A stretch of DNA of 8,296 bases, taken from assembly GCA_002327785.1 (NCBI GenBank), contig DCUI01000226.1, positions 1-8,296 of the forward strand, read 5' to 3'. Made by a program: the position numbers and the translations under genes. Of the stretch, positions 1 to 5,184 are shown one piece after another; within the stretch, counting starts at the first letter, position 1; every line of letters starts with the position of its first letter. Source of the DNA: Phycisphaerales bacterium UBA2218 (GTDB lineage: Bacteria; Planctomycetota; Phycisphaerae; Sedimentisphaerales; Anaerobacaceae). The notes beneath the pieces are model-generated. The model was given only the letters and a program-made list of their open reading frames with translations. It made no database searches and had not been told where the DNA came from.

Positions 1-1287
1 CCGGCCAGAAACTCAACTTCACCGGAGAAAGGACTCTTGCGCTCCTGGCCTGAAAAAGGGCCGGAGGTGCTATGGACTGTTCGTGTTGGCAGAGGCTATG
101 GCGGACCCGTCATCAAAGAAGGCAAGGTCTATCTGCTCGACCGGGATGATAAGGTGGGCGAGAGCCTTCGGTGCTTCGATCTCTCCAACGGCAACGAACT
201 CTGGAAGTGTGCTTATGACGCTCCCGGATCTGTGATGTTCCCCGGCTCGCGCAGCGTGCCGACCGTTGACGGCAACCATATCTATTCGTGCGGCCACAAC
301 GGGGACCTGTATTGCATCGATATCAACACCCACAAGCCCGTCTGGAACAAGAACGTGTGGACGGACTTCGGCGGCAAACCTGCAAGCGGCACGTCAGGTG
401 GATTCAGATCACGCGAACCCGGCAGTTTTCCCATCTGGGCCATTACGCAGTGCCCCTTGGTTTACGGCGATTTGCTTATCGTTGCCTCGCAGGCTCCTGA
501 GGCCGGCGTCGTGGCCTATGACAAACTCACAGGTAACGTGAAATGGAAAACGCCCAATCTCGGCAATGAATCCTATGCCAGTCCTTCCGTCGCAAGAATA
601 GACGGAACAGACCATGTTGTCATGGTCATTTCGTCTACGAATCCTTTTGGAAACCCAGGATTGCCACGAACTCTGGGCAGCGTTGTGGGAATAGAACCCC
701 TTACGGGAAAGATCCTCTGGCAGTATGACAAGTGGAATTGTCACATTTCGGTGCCGAGTGCTGTGGGTGCCGGTGACAACAAGGTGCTTGTTGTTGGGGG
801 ATACGAACTCGGCGCCACGATGATCAAGGTCGAGAAGAAGCCAGACGGCAGCTACGGCACGACCGAACTCTTTACCACGGAGGAATTCGGTGATCACACA
901 AAACCGCCCATACTGCATAACGGCCATTTCTACGCTCAGTACGGAACCAATAACCGGCGGGACGGCCTGGTATGTATGGGGATGGATGGCCAGATCCTGT
1001 GGAAGACAAAACGCTCACCGGACTTCAACAAGGGCAGCATGATTCTGGTCGACGGCCTGATTCTGGCCACCGACGGAGCCAAGTCGTTGTATCTCATTGA
1101 GCCTGATCCGTCGCAGTTCAAGCCGCTTGCCTCAGCCGAACTACTGGGAGAAGCAGGCACAGACAGCGAAGGGATCGCTCGGCAGATCGGGGGTTCAACT
1201 CAGAACTGGGCGCCTTTGGCACTTTCCGACGGCAAGCTCCTGATCCGAGACCACAACCAGATGAAGTGCGTCAAAATCGCTGAATGA
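1..1287 (+). CDS. PQQ-like beta-propeller repeat protein, 5' partial
   Basis: The reading frame is open from base 1 to the TGA at 1285-1287, giving 428 visible residues. A TTG at 37 could be taken as a start. However, the codons before it continue the family's conserved N-terminal stretch (STSPEKGLLRSWPEKGPEVLW, equivalent to 'GLLKQWPENGPPLAW' in the 5185 gene), so the true start and the signal peptide lie left of the window, roughly 30 codons away. Blade signatures of the 'G-x-x-x-W' type recur (GNELWK, HKPVWN, GNVKWK, GKILWQY, GQILWK), each followed by 'DG/GN-x-hydrophobic' strands, as in PQQ-like propellers of about 420-450 residues. Such proteins are usually exported; many bind no PQQ and have no known reaction. 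The C terminus (LLIRDHNQMKCVKIAE) matches the family's usual last blade, so the 3' end is intact. The next gene starts 12 bases downstream on the same strand, suggesting co-transcription. Confidence 0.93.
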   Translation, partial: PARNSTSPEKGLLRSWPEKGPEVLWTVRVGRGYGGPVIKEGKVYLLDRDDKVGESLRCFDLSNGNELWKCAYDAPGSVMFPGSRSVPTVDGNHIYSCGHNGDLYCIDINTHKPVWNKNVWTDFGGKPASGTSGGFRSREPGSFPIWAITQCPLVYGDLLIVASQAPEAGVVAYDKLTGNVKWKTPNLGNESYASPSVARIDGTDHVVMVISSTNPFGNPGLPRTLGSVVGIEPLTGKILWQYDKWNCHISVPSAVGAGDNKVLVVGGYELGATMIKVEKKPDGSYGTTELFTTEEFGDHTKPPILHNGHFYAQYGTNNRRDGLVCMGMDGQILWKTKRSPDFNKGSMILVDGLILATDGAKSLYLIEPDPSQFKPLASAELLGEAGTDSEGIARQIGGSTQNWAPLALSDGKLLIRDHNQMKCVKIAE

Positions 1288-1299
1288 AAGATTGTATCT

Positions 1300-2619
1300 A
1301 TGACGCCTGCTTTGAAGGTCCGGGCCAGAAGACGGGTCATTGCCCACGGCATGGGACTGGTGTTGATGTCACTTGTCCTTCAGGCCGGCGCTGAAATCGC
1401 AGCCGATCAACTCACCGATCCGAACATCGCAAGAAACCCAACTTCTTCGCAGGACATTCTAAGGAACTGGACCGGTTTCCGGGGCCCGGGCGCCACCGGA
1501 CACGCCGCTTACGCAAATCCGCCATTGAACTGGAGTGCAGAAGACGGCAGGAATGTTCTCTGGAATGCCAAGATACCCAAGCACGGTATGAGTTCCCCCG
1601 TAATCTGGGGGAATCGGCTCTTCCTGACCGGTGCTGACGATGCAACGCGCCAGGTCTATTGCTTTGACACAGACACGGGCAAGTTGCTCTGGCAGCACGA
1701 TGTGCATGGCATTCCCGGATCTCCTCCTGACGGCAAGTTGCCCGATGTGCTGGACGAAACCGGATTCGCAGCGCCCACTGCGACAACGAACGGTCGATAT
1801 GTCGCGGCTGTCTTTGGAACCGGCGAGCTCGTGTGTGTGAATATGACGGGGGAGCGAATCTGGGCCAGACATCTGGGGATTCCGAAGAACCACTACGGTC
1901 ATGCTTCCTCTCTGATAGGTCATGGGAGTCTGCTGTTCGTCCAATACGATCAGACAGAGGATTCACGACTGCTGGCATTTGATCTGGCGTCGGGCAATCC
2001 TGCCTGGCAAGTCACACGAGGCGCCGTTTCGTGGTCGTCTCCCATCCTCGTTGACAACAAAGGGAGGATCGAACTGATCCTGACCAACTGCAAAGCCGTT
2101 GATAGTTACGATCCGAGGAATGGAAAGCGTCTCTGGCATGTGGAGTGTCTTGCCGGGGAAGTCGCTCCGTCAGCGGCCTATGCGGATGGCGTCGTGTTTG
2201 TCGCCAATGACGGTGCGGTTGCCTCAGCTATTGATGTCGGCACTCACGGTTCGGAACCGAAGATTCTCTGGCAGTGGGACGAGGCCCTACCCGATGCGGC
2301 CAGCCTTCTTGCCAACGACGATTACTTGATTGTGCCAACAGGGTTTGGAGTCGTCAGTTGTCTCGATGGGAAGACGGGAAAGCGGCTGTGGGAGCAGGAG
2401 TTTGACAACGGTTTCTACAGCTCTCCCATCCTGGTGAACGATCGCGTCTATATCATCGACCTTTCCGGGACCATGCAGATCTTCAGGATGGGCGACACGT
2501 TCGAACGGCTTGGGACTTCCACAATAGGGGAAGATGCCTACGCGACACCGGCCTTTGTTGGCGACAGGATCTACATAAGAGGTGTGAGGCATCTGTTCTG
2601 CATTGGGCAGCGGAAGTGA
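1300..2619 (+). CDS. PQQ-like beta-propeller repeat protein, probably secreted
   Basis: Encodes 439 residues. The N terminus has a basic stretch (KVRARRRVIAHG) and then a hydrophobic segment (MGLVLMSLVLQAGA, about residues 18-31), which reads as a Sec-type signal with cleavage possible near AGA-E. The mature protein starts with a family marker, WTGFRGPGATG (about residues 57-67), then repeated blade motifs: GRNVLWNAK, GKLLWQHD, GERIWARH, GNPAWQV, GKRLWHVE, PKILWQWD and GKRLWEQE. These support a seven- or eight-bladed PQQ-like propeller. It is clearly divergent from the upstream gene, so the pair is not a recent duplication. Start choice: ATG 1300 has only a weak GAAAG upstream; ATG 1351 would leave a shorter signal peptide and cannot be excluded. 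The 12-base gap to the preceding propeller gene suggests a two-gene operon. No catalytic residues can be assigned; a structural, binding or scaffold role outside the cytoplasm is inference. Confidence 0.92.
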   Translation: MTPALKVRARRRVIAHGMGLVLMSLVLQAGAEIAADQLTDPNIARNPTSSQDILRNWTGFRGPGATGHAAYANPPLNWSAEDGRNVLWNAKIPKHGMSSPVIWGNRLFLTGADDATRQVYCFDTDTGKLLWQHDVHGIPGSPPDGKLPDVLDETGFAAPTATTNGRYVAAVFGTGELVCVNMTGERIWARHLGIPKNHYGHASSLIGHGSLLFVQYDQTEDSRLLAFDLASGNPAWQVTRGAVSWSSPILVDNKGRIELILTNCKAVDSYDPRNGKRLWHVECLAGEVAPSAAYADGVVFVANDGAVASAIDVGTHGSEPKILWQWDEALPDAASLLANDDYLIVPTGFGVVSCLDGKTGKRLWEQEFDNGFYSSPILVNDRVYIIDLSGTMQIFRMGDTFERLGTSTIGEDAYATPAFVGDRIYIRGVRHLFCIGQRK

Positions 2620-2636
2620 AACGCAGTGTAGTATAT

Positions 2637-2864
2637 TTACGGCATGAGCCATCGCGGCGAGGAGGAGGTCGTCTGGGCCCTGTCCGAAATCGAGGGCAAG
2701 GAACTCTGGGTAACCCGCCTCGGCCCGGCGTTTGCCCAGTGAACATCGCAGTCGAAGGAGGGGCCGGGATGTACGCCGACCATCGACGGCGAGCGCCTCT
2801 ACGTCGAGGGCATGGGCGGCAGCGTGGCGTGTCTGCAGGCCGAAGACGGCAAGATCGTCTGGCA
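2637..2864 (+). pseudogene. PQQ-like propeller gene fragment with in-frame stop
   Basis: Bases 2644-2864 align without gaps to 5410-5630 inside the intact propeller gene downstream; by hand count about 179 of 221 bases match (about 81%). Weaker similarity extends back to about 2637. The fragment corresponds to residues ~74-149 of that protein and keeps its reading frame throughout (MSHRGEEEVVWALSE..., GERLYVEGMGGSVACLQ). One TGA at 2740-2742 stands where the intact copy has CGG (Arg). Most differences fall in third positions, so it diverged for a while under coding constraint and later lost its ends and gained the stop. No signal peptide, no upstream blade and no remaining blades are present; homology ends exactly where repeat A begins. 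It starts only 18 bases after the preceding gene's stop codon. It is best read as a deletion remnant of a third propeller gene of the 5185 type, not as a functional small protein. Confidence 0.85.
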
Positions 2865-2866
2865 TA

Positions 2867-2926
2867 ATCGGATACGCCGTGTCGGCACATTTCTTGAGTG
2901 TGTTGGGAGTAAGCACGGTGTGGCTA
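2867..2926 (+). repeat. Upstream element, copy A (pair with 7221-7280); sigma-54-like core
   Basis: This 60-base stretch aligns without gaps to 7221-7280 with about 49 of 60 identities, and 46 of 54 over the first 54 bases. Both copies sit just before a gene for an exported protein, 53-57 bases from the shared TTGAG to the start codon. The best-conserved core is CGGCAC, five bases, then TTGAG (2883-2898). Its spacing equals that of sigma-54 promoters (TGGCAC-N5-TTGC), with deviations at the first T and at the C of the -12 element. A small inverted repeat GCCG-N3-CGGC overlaps the core in both copies. No sigma-70 -10 box lies at a proper distance after TTGAGT. A promoter role is inference; a dispersed repeat or leader element is the alternative. 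Confidence 0.6.
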
Positions 2927-2936
2927 CAAGCCATCG

Positions 2937-2944
2937 AAAGGAGG
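2937..2944 (+). promoter_or_regulatory. Strong ribosome binding site that fixes the 2951 start
   Basis: AAAGGAGG lies six bases before ATG 2951. This is a near-perfect Shine-Dalgarno match, and the codons after that ATG form a good signal peptide. Longer readings that begin upstream would run through repeat A and the propeller fragment and have no comparable site. Confidence 0.85.
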
Positions 2945-2950
2945 AACGGG

Positions 2951-4168
2951 ATGCTACGTTATATTGTCTGTTTGAGTGTGTTGACGGTCTGCAATGCGGC
3001 CGTGAGAGCGTCAGACGTTGCGGCCAACATTACGATCAAGAATGCTTCCTTTGAAGCCCCGACGATCGATCCGAACGCCTTTCCGGCCTGGCCTGCCATT
3101 GATGACTGGATCGAGCCGGACCTCGACGCGGGATCTCAGAATACGGGTGTCTTCGCCAATACGGCGACGGGCAGCGAGGATCACGTAGCCAACGCCGACG
3201 GTGCTCAACTGGCTTTCCTGGGATCCCAGCGGGGCAATGCCCTGGAGCAGGACTTGGCGGCGATCTACAGGGCTGGTTGTGAATACCGGCTGACCGTGGC
3301 GGTCGGCGTCTCCGCGCAGTTCCCACCCTCGGATGTCAGGCCGGTGGATACAATCGATCTGGTCCTTTACTATCTCGATGTCAATCAACCCATGGACATC
3401 GTATGCCTGACGATTGGGGCGAAGGGGCAATCCTCGACCCGATTGCAGGACTACACGGCAGTGCTGGCAACCGTGCGGCCCGGCGACGCTTGGGCGGGCA
3501 AGACCATCGGCGTGGCGATCCGGGCCACGGGGACCGCCGGCGGATTCTGGGACCTCGACAACGTCCGTCTGATCGAGTTGATGTCTGAATTGGACGCGAT
3601 TGTGAACCCCTCTTTTGAGTCTCCGGCCATCGATCTGACCGGTTTTCCAGTCCTGCCCTACATGGATGGCTGGCGGGAGCTCGACCTGGACACCCTGGGG
3701 AGCACGAATACCGGCATCTTTGCCAATACGCCGGCGGACAGTTGGGACCACATGGCCAATGCGGACGGGACCCAACTGGCGTTCCTGGCCTCGGCCACAG
3801 GCAACGGTCTGGAGCAGGACCTGGTGGCGGTGTACCGGGAAGGTTGCAGTTATCGGCTGACGGCGGCGGTCGGCACATCGAGCCGATACCCGCCCTCGGC
3901 AGAACCGCCGGCCGACACGCTCGTATTGGCCCTCTACTACTTGGATAACAATGTCCCGGTGGATATCGTGTCGCAAACGATCGAGCCGGCGGGTCTGTTT
4001 TCAAGGCGGTTGCAGGACTTCTCGGTGTACCTGCCACCGGTGCAGGCTGACATCGTCTGGGCCGGAAAGCCTATCGGGATCGCCTTGCGGTCAGTTGGTG
4101 AAGCGGGCGGATTCTGGGATCTGGACAACGTCCGCCTGGCTGAGTCGTTGCCGCTGATCCAGGAGTGA
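2951..4168 (+). CDS. Secreted protein with two tandem HpiC1/DUF642-like domains
   Basis: Encodes 405 residues from ATG 2951, chosen for the AAAGGAGG site and the signal peptide MLRYIVCLSVLTVCNAAVRA (cleavage probably after residue 20). The rest is two copies of one domain, about residues 29-210 and 217-399. Each opens with 'I-N-SFE-P', has 'NTG-FANT', 'HxANADGxQLAFL', 'LEQDL-A-YR-GC-YRLT', 'DT--L-LYYLD' and 'WAGK-IG-A-R', and closes with an identical GGFWDLDNVRL. From memory this pattern belongs to the HpiC1/DUF642-like secreted domains common in Planctomycetota and PEP-CTERM proteins, with a jelly-roll, carbohydrate-binding-like fold; I could not check the exact family. It ends at residue 405 without a PEP-CTERM, dockerin or membrane anchor, so it is probably released or bound non-covalently. 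The prepilin-like gene starts 30 bases downstream, suggesting an operon. Function unknown; polysaccharide or surface binding is a guess. Confidence 0.9.
   Translation: MLRYIVCLSVLTVCNAAVRASDVAANITIKNASFEAPTIDPNAFPAWPAIDDWIEPDLDAGSQNTGVFANTATGSEDHVANADGAQLAFLGSQRGNALEQDLAAIYRAGCEYRLTVAVGVSAQFPPSDVRPVDTIDLVLYYLDVNQPMDIVCLTIGAKGQSSTRLQDYTAVLATVRPGDAWAGKTIGVAIRATGTAGGFWDLDNVRLIELMSELDAIVNPSFESPAIDLTGFPVLPYMDGWRELDLDTLGSTNTGIFANTPADSWDHMANADGTQLAFLASATGNGLEQDLVAVYREGCSYRLTAAVGTSSRYPPSAEPPADTLVLALYYLDNNVPVDIVSQTIEPAGLFSRRLQDFSVYLPPVQADIVWAGKPIGIALRSVGEAGGFWDLDNVRLAESLPLIQE
3035..4147 (+). repeat. Internal tandem domain duplication
   Basis: The two halves of this gene, 3035-3580 and 3599-4147, encode homologous domains with a period of about 188-189 residues (SFE at residues 33 and 221; GGFWDLDNVRL at 197 and 386). 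By eye more than half of the residues agree, and the nucleotide sequence is also recognisably repeated near the ends (for example the two 'GGATTCTGGGA' stretches at 3542 and 4109). The copies have clearly diverged, so the duplication is not recent. Confidence 0.85.
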
Positions 4169-4198
4169 ACGCACTGATTGACTTGTGGTGTCGGATTG

Positions 4199-4978
4199 AT
4201 GAATCGACAAGAGACAAGTGAGATTCGAACCGCCAAGAGCGGCTTCACCCTGATCGAGTTGCTGGTGGTGGTTGCCATCCTGGCCTTGCTGCTGGCGATC
4301 CTCTCGCCCGCTCTGACCGAGGCCCGGCACCGAGCCCGCCGGATCGCCTGCGCCGCGAACCTCCGCCAGGTGGGCGTGGCGATTCATCTTTACGCCCACG
4401 ACTTTGACGACTCGATTCCATTCGGGCCGGCGGGCCGACCAGTCACGGGCTCCAATTTCTACACCGTCACTGGAGACGTCACCAGCCTGCTGTCGCTCGA
4501 AGACGGCGCACCGGTCGGATTGGGACTGCTGTTGAAGGACTACCTGTCCCGCCAGCCGCTGGTGTTGTTCTGCCCCGGCGCCGATCAACCGTCGGAAGCC
4601 AAGGAGCAACTGGCCCGAGTAGGGTCGGCGCAGGCCCAGAGCGATTACTACTATCGCCATGCCTCGGTGGCTTTGCTGACGGGCAAGCCGCAGAGCTTCC
4701 ACATTCGGCTAAGCAATCTGGGCCGTAACAGCAAGGGCCAACCGATCGCCGCGCTGGTGGCCGACGTGCAGTTCCTCGCACACTCCTCGTTGGCGGCTTT
4801 TCAGGTGAAGACCCGCACGAGCCACCAGCGGGAGGCCTGCAACATCCTTTTCGCGGGCGGCAACGTGTCTACCCTCCCCAACCGCGACGATGCCTTCACG
4901 GTGAACATCGGGACGGCGCCCTACGATGCCCTCGAACGAATACTCACTATGTTTGAACATGCGGATGAACACGATTGA
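4199..4978 (+). CDS. Prepilin-type N-terminal cleavage/methylation protein (pseudopilin-like)
   Basis: From ATG 4199 it encodes 259 residues. A 15-residue basic leader ending in KSG is followed by FTLIELLVVVAILALLLAIL, the classic type IV prepilin signal: cleavage after Gly15, methylated Phe+1 and Glu+5. The hydrophobic segment then forms the N-terminal alpha-helix (EARHRARRIACAANLRQVGVAIHLYAHD), as in the large planctomycete family of H-X9-DG/DUF1559-like pseudopilins. Near the C terminus, HQREACNILFAGGNVSTLPN is the counterpart of the usual 'H-X9-DG' signature, but here His is followed by ten residues and Gly-Gly instead of nine and Asp-Gly. A prepilin peptidase encoded elsewhere would be needed. 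A TTG at 4178 gives a 22-residue leader and has AGGAG (4161-4165) 12 bases before it; ATG 4199 is preferred because leaders are usually short. No pilus or type II secretion genes are adjacent, so this is probably an orphan surface protein. Confidence 0.9.
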   Translation: MNRQETSEIRTAKSGFTLIELLVVVAILALLLAILSPALTEARHRARRIACAANLRQVGVAIHLYAHDFDDSIPFGPAGRPVTGSNFYTVTGDVTSLLSLEDGAPVGLGLLLKDYLSRQPLVLFCPGADQPSEAKEQLARVGSAQAQSDYYYRHASVALLTGKPQSFHIRLSNLGRNSKGQPIAALVADVQFLAHSSLAAFQVKTRTSHQREACNILFAGGNVSTLPNRDDAFTVNIGTAPYDALERILTMFEHADEHD

Positions 4979-5184
4979 CAGGAATTCCCACACAAGCCGG
5001 TACCCTGATGTACAAGAAGACCCGTGCGACCAGGCGAATCCACTGGGTAAGCGCAACACGGACGCAGAAAAGACATCGCGAGTCAGATCCGGTAGTTTGA
5101 AGTGGTTGAAGACGGGGTCCCAGTAGTGACCCGAAAGAACTCCGATACACAGGAATAGCTACAGCGATAGAAAAGGAGCAAGAA
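4979..5184 (+). other. Intergenic leader of the malectin-propeller gene
   Basis: These 206 bases contain no convincing gene, terminator or repeat. AAGGAG at 5173-5178, six bases before ATG 5185, is the ribosome binding site of the next gene. A short inverted repeat (GGGTC at 5115-5119 and GACCC at 5128-5132) lacks a following T run. TTGACA at 4975-4980 overlaps the preceding stop codon but has no good -10 partner. The repeat A/B element is absent here, so this propeller gene is controlled differently or is read through from 4199-4978. Confidence 0.5.

Noticed and set aside
1300..1350. Twin-arginine signal in the second propeller gene
   Set aside because: RARRRVIAHG has consecutive arginines but lacks the S/T-R-R-x-F-L-K pattern; an ordinary Sec signal explains it.
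2732..2950. Upstream extension of the tandem-domain gene (about 73 extra codons)
   Set aside because: The extension runs out of frame through the propeller fragment and repeat A, while ATG 2951 has AAAGGAGG at ideal spacing and a signal peptide directly after it.
2812..3054. Separate 80-residue protein beginning MGGSVACLQ
   Set aside because: It is the downstream half of the propeller fragment (same frame, after the nonsense codon) and then reads out of frame through repeat A and the next gene.
3011..3976. Long minus-strand open frames, here and at 409-927, 2287-2934, 4091-4702 and 6400-7062
   Set aside because: They lie antisense to genes with clear families, are rich in Arg/Pro/His from GC-rich antisense codons, and show no recognisable motif.
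4975..5006. TTGACA as a sigma-70 -35 box for the 5185 gene
   Set aside because: It overlaps the stop codon of the preceding gene and has no convincing -10 box at 16-18 bases; the distance to the start is over 170 bases.
5115..5132. GGGTC/GACCC hairpin as a terminator
   Set aside because: Only five base pairs with an eight-base loop and no T run after it.
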